From DATNBU01 sp964476185 (lineage in GTDB: Bacteria > Desulfobacterota > Binatia > UBA1149 > CAITLU01), in NCBI GenBank assembly GCA_964476185.1, contig CAYYZO010000007.1, positions 22,841-86,840 on the forward strand: 64,000 nt of DNA. The letters run 5' to 3'. The notes beneath the pieces were generated by a model. It did not search any database, was not told the DNA's origin, and saw only the letters and a list, made by a program, of their open reading frames with translations. Shown in pieces: positions 32,403-41,079 of the stretch (position 1 is the stretch's first letter; every line of letters begins with the position of its first letter). The position numbers and the translations under genes are program-made.

Positions 32403-33569
32403 ATGGATTTCACCGCCGCCGACGACATCGAGCGGATCCGCGCCGAAGCCGAGCGCCTCGCCGCCGGGTTCGACGACGAGTACTGGCGCGCGAAGGACTC
32501 CGCGAAGGAGTTCCCGTGGGAGTTCTACCGCGCGTTCGCGGCCGGGGGCTGGCTCGGCATCCACGTGCCGGCCGAGTACGGCGGCGCGGGCCTCGGGGTG
32601 CTCGCGGCCGGGACCCTGCTGCACGCGGTTGCCGCGAGCGCAGGAGCGATGAACGCCGCGTCCACGTTGCACCTGTCGATCTTCGGGATGGGGCCCGTGA
32701 TCCACCACGGCTCGGAGGAACTGAAGCGGCGGGTCCTTCCGCGCACCGCCAGCGGCGACCTTCACGTCTCGTTCGGGGTCACCGAGGACGACGCCGGCAC
32801 CGACACCTCGCGCATCCGCACGACGGCGGTGCGCCGCGGCGACGCGTGGGTCGTCAACGGGAAGAAAGTCTGGAACACGAAGGCGCAGCAGGCCGAGAAG
32901 ATCCTGCTGCTCGCGCGCACGACGCCGCGGGAGGAGTGCGCGCGGCCGCTCGACGGCATGACCCTGTTCCTCGCGGACCTCGACCGCGGCTGCTGCGAGA
33001 TCCGCGAGATCCCGAAGCTCGGCCGCAACGCGGTCAACTCGAACGAAGTCTGGATCCGCGACCTCGTCGTCCCCGACGCCGACGTGGTCGGGGAAGTCGG
33101 CAAGGGCTTCCGCTGCCTGCTCGACGGCCTGAACCCGGAGCGCATCGTGATCGCGGCCGAGGCGGTCGGCATCGGCCGGCGCGCGATCGACTGCGCCGCG
33201 CGCTATGCGCGCGAACGCGTCGTCTTCGACCGGCCGATCGGCGCGAACCAGGCGATCGCGCACCCGCTGGCCGACTCGCACTCGGAACTCGAGGCCGCTG
33301 ACCTGCTCTGGAAGAAGGCCGCCTGGGCGTACGACCGCGGCGACAGCGCCGGGGCGCTCGCGAACATGGCCAAGCTGCGCGCGGCCGAGGCTTCGTTCCG
33401 CGCCTGCGACCGCGCGCTGCAGACCTTCGGCGGCTTCGGCTACGCGACCGAGTACAACGTCGAGCGCTACTGGCGCGAGTCGCGCCTGATGCGCATCGCG
33501 CCGGTCTCGCAGGAGATGGCGCTGAACTACCTGGCCGAGCACGTGCTCGCGCTCCCGAAGAGCTACTGA
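32403..33569 (+). CDS. Acyl-CoA dehydrogenase
   Basis: A 388-aa FAD-dependent acyl-CoA dehydrogenase. N-domain GIHVPAEYGGAGLGVLA; beta domain VSFGVTEDDAGTDTSRIRTTAVRRGD and VNGKKVWNTKAQQAE; C-domain GIGRRAIDCAARYARERVVFDRPIGANQAIAHPLADSH and FGGFGYATEYNVERYWRESRLMRIAPVSQEM. The last segment has RIAPVSQEM instead of the YEGTxEIQ catalytic loop, so the base, if any, must lie elsewhere, as in subgroups where a Glu in an earlier helix serves. It is different from the enzyme at 231-1421. The NUDIX gene follows after 6 nt. Confidence 0.92.
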   Translation: MDFTAADDIERIRAEAERLAAGFDDEYWRAKDSAKEFPWEFYRAFAAGGWLGIHVPAEYGGAGLGVLAAGTLLHAVAASAGAMNAASTLHLSIFGMGPVIHHGSEELKRRVLPRTASGDLHVSFGVTEDDAGTDTSRIRTTAVRRGDAWVVNGKKVWNTKAQQAEKILLLARTTPREECARPLDGMTLFLADLDRGCCEIREIPKLGRNAVNSNEVWIRDLVVPDADVVGEVGKGFRCLLDGLNPERIVIAAEAVGIGRRAIDCAARYARERVVFDRPIGANQAIAHPLADSHSELEAADLLWKKAAWAYDRGDSAGALANMAKLRAAEASFRACDRALQTFGGFGYATEYNVERYWRESRLMRIAPVSQEMALNYLAEHVLALPKSY

Positions 33570-33575
33570 GACGCG

Positions 33576-34049
33576 ATGGGCACGCCGTATCCCGAGACCC
33601 CGCGCGTGGCCGTCGGCGCCCTCGTCCTCGACCGGGGTCGCCTGCTCGTCGTCGAACGCGCGAACCCGCCGGCCGAAGGCGTCTGGGCGCTGCCGGGAGG
33701 CAGCGTCGAACTCGGCGAGACGCTCGCCGAAGCGGTCGAGCGCGAAGTGCTCGAGGAGACCGGCGTCGTCGTCCGCGCCGGCGAGGTCTGCCACTCGTTC
33801 GACGCGATCGTGCGCGACGACGACGGCCGCGTGCTCTACCACTACGTGATCGTCGACCTCGTCTGCGAGTACGTCCGTGGTTCGGTGGTCGCCGGCGGCG
33901 ACGCGCGCGACGCGCGCTTCGTCACGCGCGACGAGTTCCGAAGCCTGCGCAGCAGCCGCGCGACGGTCGACCTGGTTCGCCGGCGAACGGCCTTCTTCGA
34001 CGAGGATGCCGCGACGGGCGTGCTCGACACCCCGTCCGGGCGCACGTAG
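33576..34049 (+). CDS. NUDIX hydrolase
   Basis: A 157-aa NUDIX protein with the complete box GGSVELGETLAEAVEREVLEETG (Gx5Ex7REUxEExGU, about residues 45-67). The start RVAVGALVLDRGRLLVVERANPP and YHYVIVDLVCEY are typical of the ADP-ribose pyrophosphatase/MutT-like subgroup. It hydrolyses a nucleoside diphosphate linked to another moiety; the exact substrate is unknown. It begins 6 nt after the acyl-CoA dehydrogenase stop, so is co-transcribed. The promoter of the next gene lies within its last codons. Confidence 0.9.
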   Translation: MGTPYPETPRVAVGALVLDRGRLLVVERANPPAEGVWALPGGSVELGETLAEAVEREVLEETGVVVRAGEVCHSFDAIVRDDDGRVLYHYVIVDLVCEYVRGSVVAGGDARDARFVTRDEFRSLRSSRATVDLVRRRTAFFDEDAATGVLDTPSGRT

Positions 34050-34052
34050 TCT
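34024..34052 (+). promoter_or_regulatory. Promoter TCGACA-N17-TAGTCT for a leaderless lipoprotein mRNA
   Basis: TCGACA (34024-34029), a 17-nt spacer and TAGTCT (34047-34052) end 7 nt before the GTG at 34060. Both hexamers are good for so GC-rich a context. The predicted +1 is at or one base before the start codon. Confidence 0.5.
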
Positions 34053-34059
34053 CGCCGCC

Positions 34060-35358
34060 GTGCCCGCGTTCCCCGGTCCGCCTGTCCTCCGCCTTCGAAC
34101 GATCCGGAGCCGGTCCGTCGCGGCCGTGCTCGCGGCAACGCTGGTCCCGCTGGCCGCCTGCAGTTCCCGCTCCGGCCCGGTCCCGCCCCCTCCGCTTCTC
34201 GCGCAGAGTCCCGCGGACCAGCTCTACGACCTGTCGTCGGTGCGCCTGCGGATGCGCCGGCTCGGGCCGCAGGCGGTCCGGCTGCTGGCCCCGCTATGGA
34301 GCCGCGTCCGCGAAAGCGATCGCCCCGCGCTGCAGGCCACGCTCGCGGCCACGTTCGCCGAGGAACGGCTCGCGCCGTTCGTGCGCGCCAGCCTCGGCGA
34401 GGCCGTCGCCGCGCGCCCCGACCTGGTCGCCGCGACCCTCGAGTGGCTGCGCGGCCCGATCGGGTACGAGGTGAAGTTCGCGGACGCGACCGCGTGGAGC
34501 GGGGAGAAATCCTCCGACGCGATGTTCTTCGCGACCGTCGCCGCCGTGCGCGAGGGCGGGGCGCCCGCGATCCGGCTCGAGCCGATCCGCCGGCTGGCCG
34601 GCGCCATCGGCGCGCTCGACCACGCGATCGCGACGACGACCGCCGTGGGGACCGTCGTCGCGCGTCTCGTCAACGTGTCGCAGGCCGGCGTTTCGCCGCT
34701 GCCGCCCGCGAGGCTCCGCGAGGCGATCGACCGCGAGCGCCGGCGGCCCGAGGTCGCCGAAACGTACGAACCGGTCGTCCTCGCGTCGCTGCTCGTGCGC
34801 TGCCGCGAGCTCGACCTGCCCGAACTCGATCGCTACATCGCGTTCGCCTCCACCGACGCGGGGCGCTGGTACCACGACTCGATCGCCCGGGCGCTCGCCG
34901 GCGCGGTCGAACAGGCGAGCGCGAACCTCGAGCGCGAGTTCGAGGCGAACGCGCACTCGGCGGACCCGGCGCCCGAGCTCGCCGGGGCGGACCTCGATTC
35001 CCTGCTCGTCGCGCTTCCGTCGGGGCGCGAGATCCGGCTGCTCGCGTTCGCGCAGGGCGGGGCGGGATCGGAGCCGGCGATCATGCTGCGGTACGAGACG
35101 ACGCTTCCGCTCGGTGATGCGGCCGCGGTCGGCGTCGAGGCGCGCGAGGTCTGGGACAAGGTGCGCGGCCAGATCGACTCGGAGGGCGTGCGCGCCGTCG
35201 TGCTGCAGGCGACCGGGTCGGTGCAGGGCTGGGTGTTCCCGTTCGCGTCGTCGCGCAAGTACGGATGGCGCCGCGACGAGAGCGGGGCCTGGTCGGTGGT
35301 GCGCTCCGAACGCGCCGAAGCGCTGCAGCGGGAGATGCTGTGGAGCTCGCCTCCCTGA
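34060..35358 (+). CDS. Lipoprotein of unknown function, mostly helical
   Basis: A 432-aa protein. The GTG at 34060 was chosen because the signal sequence follows directly and ends in lipobox LAAC (Cys about 34). The mature protein is helical: residues ~50-330 contain repeated amphipathic helices (DQLYDLSSVRLRMRRLGPQAVRLL, LVAATLEWLRGPIGYEV, LASLLVRCRELDLPELDRYIAFASTDAGRWYHDSI), somewhat like DUF2059-type proteins. I cannot assign a function. It overlaps the start of the next gene (35340), implying coupling to a polytopic membrane protein. Confidence 0.65.
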   Translation: MPAFPGPPVLRLRTIRSRSVAAVLAATLVPLAACSSRSGPVPPPPLLAQSPADQLYDLSSVRLRMRRLGPQAVRLLAPLWSRVRESDRPALQATLAATFAEERLAPFVRASLGEAVAARPDLVAATLEWLRGPIGYEVKFADATAWSGEKSSDAMFFATVAAVREGGAPAIRLEPIRRLAGAIGALDHAIATTTAVGTVVARLVNVSQAGVSPLPPARLREAIDRERRRPEVAETYEPVVLASLLVRCRELDLPELDRYIAFASTDAGRWYHDSIARALAGAVEQASANLEREFEANAHSADPAPELAGADLDSLLVALPSGREIRLLAFAQGGAGSEPAIMLRYETTLPLGDAAAVGVEAREVWDKVRGQIDSEGVRAVVLQATGSVQGWVFPFASSRKYGWRRDESGAWSVVRSERAEALQREMLWSSPP

Positions 35359-37067
35359 GCGCCGACGCGCGCGCTCGTGCGGTCGGGGCGGCGCTTTCGG
35401 CGGGGCTCGCGGTCGCGCTGTGCTTCGCCTACGGCGTTCGCGACCGGCCGCTGCTGGCGGACACGCAACTCTACTACTTCATCGGCGAGCGGGCGGCTTC
35501 CGGGGTTCCGCCGCACGTCTCGCAGGTCGACATCAAGACCTCTCTCGGCCCGATCGCGAGCGGCCTCGCGATCCGCGCCGGCCGTGCGCTCGGCGTGGAC
35601 GACGTCGCGGCCTCGCGCGCGGTGAGCGTGGCCGCGGCTGCCGCCTCGGTCGCGCTGGCGTTCCTGCTCGCCGCGCAGTTCTCGGGATCGCTCGCCGCGG
35701 GCGCGGTCGCAGCGGCTGCGTTGCTGTCGACCAACGGCTTCTTCTTCGAGGCCTCGACCGGCTCGAGCCCGAAGGTGTTCCTCGTGCCGCTGCTGCTCGC
35801 CGCGCATCTCGCGGCGGCCCGCCGTCGCTGGTCCTGGTCGGGCATCGCGGCGGCGGCGGCGTTCTTCTGCTGGCAGCCGGGCGGCGTCGTCGTCGGCAGC
35901 GCGGGCCTCGCGCTGCTGCTCGACCGGCGGTCGCGCTGGTCCGACGCCGTGCGCTTCGCCGTCGGCGTGGCCGTCACGGCGCTGGCCTACGAGGGCTACT
36001 TCTGGTGGCACGGCGCGCTCGCCGAGCAGCTGCACCAGGAGTTCGTGCTCGCGTTCGAGAGCGTCTCGCGTCCCTTCGACGCGGCCGAGGCCTTCTGGTT
36101 CTTCCTCACCGAGGCGCGCGCCTGGCAGCAGACGCCGAATGCGGCGCCGGCCGGGTTCTTCGTGGTCGGGGCGCTGCTCGCGCTCGCGCTCGCCGTCCGG
36201 CCGCGCCGTGCGCTCGACCTCGTCCGCACGCGCCCCGGCGAAGTGTCGTTCTGGACGGCGGCGGCGGTCGGCACCGCGTTCACGCTGCGCGAGCACCAGG
36301 CGCACCCGGACATGATGCTCGTGCAGCCCGCCTTCGCGGTGGCGTGCGGGGTCGGCGCCGGCTGGATCGTCTCGATCGCGTCCCGCGTGCGGTTCGGCGC
36401 CTGGGTCGCGACCGCGCTCGCGGCGGCCGTCGTCGTCGCTTTCCTCGCCGACGCGCAGAAGGACGCGCGTTCGGCTGCGCCGCGCTCGCCGAAACTCGAC
36501 GACCAGAGGACGCTGGCGAACCTGCTCGACGTGTACCGCGACCATCGCGGCAGTGTCTGGGTCGTCGGCGCGGCGCACCTGCTCGGGCTCGAACGCGAGG
36601 ACAACTGGGTGCCGCACGCGTACCTCGCGGGCCCGATCACGAGCGAGATCGACTTCCACACCTGGCGCCCGCTGCGCGACGGGCGCATGCCCGAGATCCT
36701 GCTCGTCAGCCGCGGGATCTTCCCGGGTTCGAAGGCCTGGCTGCGGCCGGAGTACGAGGAGATCACGCCGGCCGCGTTCGCCGCGCAGCGCATCCGCGTC
36801 TACGCCCGAAAGCAGCGCGGCGTCAGCGGACCGAAGCCGTACCCGGTCGCGAAGAGCCCGTCGAAGGCCGGCGCCGGCAAGTCGCCGGCCCCTTCCAGGC
36901 CACCGCCTCAGCGGGTGCCGCCGGCGGGCGCGTCCGCGAGCAGCCCGGCGGTTTCCGGGTCGCCCGACTTCTTGGAGAGCGAGCGCGGCGTCAGGCCGGA
37001 CGAATCGCGCGCGTCGGGGTCGGCGCCGGCGGCCAGCAGCGCGCGCGCGGCCGCGACGCGACCGTAG
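35340..37067 (+). CDS. Polytopic glycosyltransferase-like membrane protein (ArnT/GT-C style)
   Basis: A 575-aa membrane protein. The GTG at 35340 has GGGAGA upstream and lies inside the end of the preceding gene. The first TM helix is followed by LLADTQLYYFIGERAASGVPPHVSQVDIKTSLGP, a GT-C-like first periplasmic loop with acidic residue, then about nine more TM helices to residue ~370, and a soluble C-part with GSVWVVGAAHLLGLEREDNWVPH. The terminal ~70 residues are Ser/Pro/Ala-rich and are encoded over the antisense end of the ankyrin gene, so they may be acquired read-through. The donor and acceptor are unknown. Confidence 0.75.
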   Translation: MELASLSADARARAVGAALSAGLAVALCFAYGVRDRPLLADTQLYYFIGERAASGVPPHVSQVDIKTSLGPIASGLAIRAGRALGVDDVAASRAVSVAAAAASVALAFLLAAQFSGSLAAGAVAAAALLSTNGFFFEASTGSSPKVFLVPLLLAAHLAAARRRWSWSGIAAAAAFFCWQPGGVVVGSAGLALLLDRRSRWSDAVRFAVGVAVTALAYEGYFWWHGALAEQLHQEFVLAFESVSRPFDAAEAFWFFLTEARAWQQTPNAAPAGFFVVGALLALALAVRPRRALDLVRTRPGEVSFWTAAAVGTAFTLREHQAHPDMMLVQPAFAVACGVGAGWIVSIASRVRFGAWVATALAAAVVVAFLADAQKDARSAAPRSPKLDDQRTLANLLDVYRDHRGSVWVVGAAHLLGLEREDNWVPHAYLAGPITSEIDFHTWRPLRDGRMPEILLVSRGIFPGSKAWLRPEYEEITPAAFAAQRIRVYARKQRGVSGPKPYPVAKSPSKAGAGKSPAPSRPPPQRVPPAGASASSPAVSGSPDFLESERGVRPDESRASGSAPAASSARAAATRP

Positions 37068-38317
37068 AACGCCGCGAACGCGAGCGCCGTGCGTCCTTGC
37101 GCGTTGCGCTGGTCCACGGCGGAGCCCGCGGCGATCAACTCTTCGACGATCCTCGCGTGACCGGAGGCCGCCGCGATCATCAGCGGCGTCCAACCGTGGT
37201 CGCCCGGCCAGCGCCGGACGGTGCCGGCGGGGTCGACGCCGCGCTGGAGCAGCAGCGCCACCGTGCCGAGATCGCCGCCTCGGGCCGCGCGGAACAACGG
37301 CGTCTCGCCGTTCTCGTCGCGCACGTCCGTCGAGCCGAGCGACGCGACGAGATCGACGAGGCGCGAGCCGGCGACGCGCGTGCCGACCAGCGCATCGAGT
37401 TCCTCGCGATCGACGCCCGACGACAGCCAATCCGCGCCGGCGCCGAGCAGCAGCGCCGCGGTGTCCGCATCGCGGGCGGCGACGGCCGCTTCGAGCGGCG
37501 AGCCGTGTCGCGCGTCGCGCGCGTTCGCGTCGGCGCCGTCGGCGATCACGGCGGCGACGACGTCGGGCCGGTGGCGCCTCGCCGCCAGCACCAGCAGCGT
37601 CGTCTGGAACTCGCGGGTCTGCGCGGCGGTTCCGAGATGGCGCCGGATCGATTCCGCGACGCCCCGGCTGCTGCCGAGCAGGGCGAGCGCGGCCGCCGTG
37701 CGCCTCGTTTCCGACTTCGCGATCTCCTGGGCGAGCCGCGGCACCAGGAGGGGTGCGAGGCTCTCGTCGCCGGCCCGGCCGAGCGCGAGCAGCGCGGCCG
37801 CCGCGAGGTCGTCGTCGTCGAAGACGCGCGAGCCGCGTGCGATCAGCAGCCGGACGATCGCCTCGTGCCCGTTTGCGGTCGCGAGCACGACGGGAGCGTT
37901 TGCCGCGTCGGCCGCGGCGTCGGGACTCGCGCCGGAATCCAGCAGCAGCCGCACGACGTGCTCGTGCCCGCCGCTGGCGGCCCAGCCGAGCGCCGTCCGT
38001 CCGCGCGCGGCGATGCGGTCGATCTCGGCGCCCTTCGTGATCAGCAGGAACGCGTTGGCGGACTGGCCGGCCGCCGCGGCCGACTGCAGCGGGGTCTGCC
38101 GCCGCAGCGCGTAGCCGTCCGGGGGCGCACCGGCGCGCAGCAATTGCGCGAGCCTGTCCGTGCTCGGGCGGGCGGCGGCGCGCACCACGTCCTCGAGCAG
38201 GACCCGGTCGACCTTGCGCGCGATCTCGGGCGCGGCTGCCGCGGGAACCCCGAGCGCCAGCAGCAGGACGGCCGCGCCGAGCCGCGCGCGTCGCCGGTCA
38301 CGCGCCGGCGCGGTCAT
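36908..38317 (-). CDS. Secreted ankyrin-repeat protein
   Basis: A 469-aa protein with signal peptide (to about AAAAPE, residue 30). Ankyrin repeats appear in two blocks: about 55-165 (TPLQSAAAAGQ, RTALGWAASGGHEHVVRLLLDSGA) and 255-460 (GSPLEAAVAARDADTAALLLGAGA, ETPLFRAARGGDLGTVALLLQRGV, WTPLMIAAASGHARIVEELIAAGS, RTALAFAAFYGRVAAARALLAAGA). The middle part is HEAT-like. It is a periplasmic protein-protein interaction scaffold. The ATG overlaps the stop of the LOG gene (ATGA). Its 3' end overlaps the convergent membrane protein gene by 160 nt. Confidence 0.85.
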   Translation of the reverse strand: MTAPARDRRRARLGAAVLLLALGVPAAAAPEIARKVDRVLLEDVVRAAARPSTDRLAQLLRAGAPPDGYALRRQTPLQSAAAAGQSANAFLLITKGAEIDRIAARGRTALGWAASGGHEHVVRLLLDSGASPDAAADAANAPVVLATANGHEAIVRLLIARGSRVFDDDDLAAAALLALGRAGDESLAPLLVPRLAQEIAKSETRRTAAALALLGSSRGVAESIRRHLGTAAQTREFQTTLLVLAARRHRPDVVAAVIADGADANARDARHGSPLEAAVAARDADTAALLLGAGADWLSSGVDREELDALVGTRVAGSRLVDLVASLGSTDVRDENGETPLFRAARGGDLGTVALLLQRGVDPAGTVRRWPGDHGWTPLMIAAASGHARIVEELIAAGSAVDQRNAQGRTALAFAAFYGRVAAARALLAAGADPDARDSSGLTPRSLSKKSGDPETAGLLADAPAGGTR

Positions 38318-38919
38318 GTCTGGAACTTCGCGAGCACGGCGGGTTCGACCGGCGCGCGCCAGCGCTCCATCGCGTCGAGCAGCGTCCCGGCGTCGGGGGC
38401 CACCAGCACGCGCGCGCGGTGCTTCGGCTTCAGGAATCCCTCCGCGACCGAGCGGTCGAGCAGCGCGAGCAGGTGGTCGTAGTAGCCGTCCACGTCGAGC
38501 AGCGCGCACGGCTTGTGGTGGATCCCGAGCTGGCTCCAGGTCAGCACCTCGAACCACTCCTCGAACGTGCCGATGCCGCCGGGCAGCGCGACGAACCCGT
38601 CGGACAGCTCCGCCATCAGGGCCTTGCGCGCGTGCATGGATTCGACGATGCGCAGGTCGTCGATCCCGTGGTGCGCGAGCTCGCGGTCCGCGAGCCCTCG
38701 CGGGATGATGCCGGTGACGTGCACGCCGCGCGCGAGCGCGGCGCTCGCGACGACGTTCATGAGCCCGACGTTGCCGCCGCCGTAGACCAGCCGCGTGCCC
38801 CGCCGGGAGAGCTCCTCCGCGAGCGCCTCGGCCGCGGCGGCATAGATCGCCCGCGCGCCGTTCGACGATCCGCAGAACACGCAGACGGCGCCGAGCGGGT
38901 CCTGTCGCTGTCGCTCCAT
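38314..38919 (-). CDS. LOG-family protein (TIGR00730, nucleoside 5'-monophosphate phosphoribohydrolase)
   Basis: A 201-aa Rossmann-fold LOG protein. VCVFCGSSNGARAIYAAAAEALAEELSRRG opens the nucleotide-binding fold. The catalytic signature is MHARKALMAELSDGFVALPGGIGTFEEWFEVLTWSQLGIH (about 80-119), with PGGxGTxxE and the preceding RK pair. It removes the base from AMP or cytokinin ribotides. Length is typical. AAGGAAA precedes the ATG. It is coupled to the ankyrin gene by a 4-nt overlap, an unusual pairing. Confidence 0.94.
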   Translation of the reverse strand: MERQRQDPLGAVCVFCGSSNGARAIYAAAAEALAEELSRRGTRLVYGGGNVGLMNVVASAALARGVHVTGIIPRGLADRELAHHGIDDLRIVESMHARKALMAELSDGFVALPGGIGTFEEWFEVLTWSQLGIHHKPCALLDVDGYYDHLLALLDRSVAEGFLKPKHRARVLVAPDAGTLLDAMERWRAPVEPAVLAKFQT

Positions 38920-38968
38920 CGTCGTTTCCTTGCGTCGTCTTCCAGCGTCGTCTTCTCGCGTCGCGCCG

Positions 38969-40036
38969 TCAGACCACCAGCGAGCGGTCGAGCGCGACGG
39001 GCGAGGTCGCGCCGCACAGCGCGAGCGCGACGTCGCACTCCTCGCGAAGCAGCGACAGCATGCGCGCCACGCCGCGCTGGCCGGCCGCGCCGAGGGCCCA
39101 GACGACCGGGCGCCCGACGGCGACGGCGCGCGCGCCGAGCGCGAGCGCCTTGATCACGTCGGTGCCGCGCCGCACCCCGCCGTCGAGGTAGACTTCGGCG
39201 CGCCCGTCCACCGCGTCGACCACGCCGCCGAGCACGTCGAGCGTGGCGGGAGAGCCGTCGAGCTGGCGGCCGCCGTGGTTCGAGACGAACACGCCGGCCG
39301 CGCCGTGCGCGACCGCGAGCCGTGCGTCGTCGGCGTGCAGCACGCCCTTCAGCACGACCGGGAGATTCGTCGAGGCGACCAGGCGCGCGACGTCGTTCCA
39401 GTCGAGCGCGGGGTCGAGCAGGGACGACATCCAGGCGCCGAGGTCGCTCGTCGCGCCGGTCGGCCCGCCGTCCGCGCCGGTCTCCTGCAGGTTCGCGAGG
39501 CGGATGCCCGGCGGCGGCGTGAAGCGGCTGCGCAGGTCGCGGTAGCGCCGCCCCCAGACCTGCCCGTCCACGGTCAGGCAGATCGCGCCGTATCCGGCCG
39601 CTTCGGCCCGCCGCACGAGTTCGGTCGTCAGTCCCCGGTCCTTGCAGACGTAGAGCTGGAACCAGCGCGGCCCGTCGGCGGCCGCGGCGATCTCCTCGAT
39701 GCTCGTCGACGACATTCCGCTGACGATCATCAGGGCGCCGGCGGCCGCCGCGGCGCGAGCGGTCGCGAGCTCGCCGTCGTCGTGGGCGAGCTTCTGCAGC
39801 GCGACGGGCGCGAGCATCACCGGCAACTCGACCGGCGTCCCGAGCACGGACGTGGCGAGCGTGCGGCCCGACACGTCCCGCAGGATGCGTCCGAGCAGGC
39901 GCACGCGATCGAACGCCTCGCGGTTGTCGCGAAGCGTGACTTCGTCGCAGGCGCCGCCGGCGAAGTAGTCGTAGGCGGCTTCGGTCAGGTGCTCCCTGGC
40001 GATCGGTTCGAAATCTTCGAGGCGGACGGCGTTCAC
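38969..40036 (-). CDS. FMN-dependent alpha-hydroxy-acid oxidase/dehydrogenase
   Basis: A 355-aa TIM-barrel flavoprotein of the lactate/glycolate oxidase family. Key sites are YDYFAGGACDEVTLRDN, MLAPVALQKLAHDDGE, FQLYVCKDRGLT, CLTVDGQVWGRR, LVKGVLHADDA-type Lys at LPVVLKGVLHADDA, the catalytic SNHGGRQLDGSPATLDVL (His and Arg) and YLDGGVRRGTDVIKALALGA. It oxidises 2-hydroxy acids. The GTG at 40036 has AAGGGA 6 nt upstream. Substrate (glycolate, lactate, mandelate or longer) is not clear. It lies 49 nt before the LOG gene on the same strand. Confidence 0.93.
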   Translation of the reverse strand: MNAVRLEDFEPIAREHLTEAAYDYFAGGACDEVTLRDNREAFDRVRLLGRILRDVSGRTLATSVLGTPVELPVMLAPVALQKLAHDDGELATARAAAAAGALMIVSGMSSTSIEEIAAAADGPRWFQLYVCKDRGLTTELVRRAEAAGYGAICLTVDGQVWGRRYRDLRSRFTPPPGIRLANLQETGADGGPTGATSDLGAWMSSLLDPALDWNDVARLVASTNLPVVLKGVLHADDARLAVAHGAAGVFVSNHGGRQLDGSPATLDVLGGVVDAVDGRAEVYLDGGVRRGTDVIKALALGARAVAVGRPVVWALGAAGQRGVARMLSLLREECDVALALCGATSPVALDRSLVV

Positions 40037-40150
40037 GCGGATTCCCTTGAAGGATGGGGCAGGCGGAAGCAAAAGCGGGCGGCGAGGCCCCGGCCGCGCA
40101 CGCCGGCCGCGTTCATGGTCGGGTCGCCGGCGGCCGAAGCTCCGGCGCGT

Positions 40151-40570
40151 TCAGGTCGAGGAAAGCAGGCCCTTTCCCGGCACGTGGTTCATCTCGAGCC
40201 GGATGCCGTCGGGATCCTCGAACAGCACCGAATAGTAGCCGGGCGCCCAGGCGCCGTCTTCCGGCCCGTGCACCACGGTCGCGCCGATCTCGACGAGGAA
40301 GCGGTGCAGCGCATCGACGTCCTCGCGCTCTCGGGCGCGGAAGCAGATGTGGTGCAGGCCGACGCGCTGCTGCACGAAGCGCTCGCCCGAGTACGCTTCG
40401 TCGCAGGCGCGCAGGCCGAAGGCCGTGCGGCCACCGACGCAGTAATAGAAGCCGTCGGCGTCGAGCACCGCCCGCATGCCGAGGAACGGGAGCAGTTTCG
40501 CGTAGAACTCGCGCGAGCGGGCGAAGTCGCCCGTGGTCACGAACGTGTGGGCGATCCCGTTGATCTCCAT
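40151..40570 (-). CDS. Glyoxalase/bleomycin-resistance (VOC) fold protein
   Basis: A 139-aa VOC-superfamily protein. Beginning IAHTFVTTGDFARSREFYAKLLPFLGM and VGLHHICFRAREREDVDALHRFL, ending YYSVLFEDPDGIRLEMNHVPG. The probable metal ligands are the first-strand His, the His in LHHIC and the Glu in LEMN. The substrate is unknown. GGGAGGCC precedes the ATG. It is followed 114 nt later by the hydroxy-acid oxidase on the same strand. Confidence 0.88.
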   Translation of the reverse strand: MEINGIAHTFVTTGDFARSREFYAKLLPFLGMRAVLDADGFYYCVGGRTAFGLRACDEAYSGERFVQQRVGLHHICFRAREREDVDALHRFLVEIGATVVHGPEDGAWAPGYYSVLFEDPDGIRLEMNHVPGKGLLSST

Positions 40571-40843
40571 GGTCAGGCCTCCCGGGGCACGACGTTCCTG
40601 GCGAGTGCGCGCACGGCGCCGAGGTACCCCGCCCGGGCGATCGAGGCCAGCGGGGGGACCCGGGCGATCCCGCACGACACGTCGCGCGAACGTTGCGCGG
40701 AAACGCGAGTCGTTACATGGGCGAGAGCAAGGTGAAAGTGAGACAAGTGACATTTCTCGGGCTTCTTCTCGCCGGCGGACCCGGGGATTCGGGACGTAGG
40801 TCACCCGGAGACGAAAAAACCGGGCCCGGGTGTGAATCCGCGG

Positions 40844-40872
40844 TTCCCTGCGCGGCCACAGGGGGCTATGCT
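40844..40872 (+). promoter_or_regulatory. Candidate promoter of the structured RNA
   Basis: TATGCT (40867-40872) is preceded at 17 nt by TTCCCT. The predicted +1 is near 40878, where the pairing 5' end of the candidate RNA begins. Confidence 0.4.
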
Positions 40873-40877
40873 CGCGC

Positions 40878-41079
40878 GCGACTCGGGGCCGGGAAGGCCG
40901 CGTGTCGTCGGCTGCAGGCTTTCTCGCCACGAGCCCGTGACGAGGCGAGCGGGCGACGTCGTTCGTATGCTCCAGGTCCGGAGGGCCGCCTCTCTGCGGC
41001 GCTCCGGACGAGGTTTCTCCCCCGTGACCTCAGCTGGTGGGACCTCCCCCCGCCGCGAGCGACGTCGCCTCCCCTTTTT
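40878..41079 (+). ncRNA. Candidate structured small RNA, ~200 nt, rod-shaped
   Basis: This 543-nt gap between two minus-strand genes has no credible protein. Hand folding gives paired ends: GCGA (40878) with UCGC (41065), CUCG and GGGAAGG (40882-40897) with CCUCCC...CGAG (41043-41059), and GUGUCGUCGGCUG-AGG (40901-40917) with CCUCAGCUGGUGGGAC (41027-41042). Inside are a CUCGCC/GGCGAG hairpin (40923-40949) and a very strong hairpin GUCCGGAG-GCCGC/GCGGC-CUCCGGAC (40977-41009). The RNA ends in CUCCCCUUUUU. Size, closed ends and central open region recall 6S RNA, but I see no sequence consensus that proves it. AT-richer DNA and another hairpin (40803-40831) lie upstream. Confidence 0.45.

Noticed and set aside
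35114..38482. Plus-strand open frame of over 1100 codons
   Set aside because: It is out of frame with the membrane protein and antisense to the ankyrin gene; no domain can be recognised.
40970..41010. SRP 4.5S RNA (CAGGTCCGGA resembles the helix 8 motif)
   Set aside because: The GGAA tetraloop and the asymmetric AGCAG side are missing; the stem instead closes perfectly with CUCCGGAC.
41035..41079. T-box riboswitch (GGTGGGACC followed by a CCTCCCC-T5 end)
   Set aside because: No stem I or specifier features are seen and no coding gene lies downstream on that strand.
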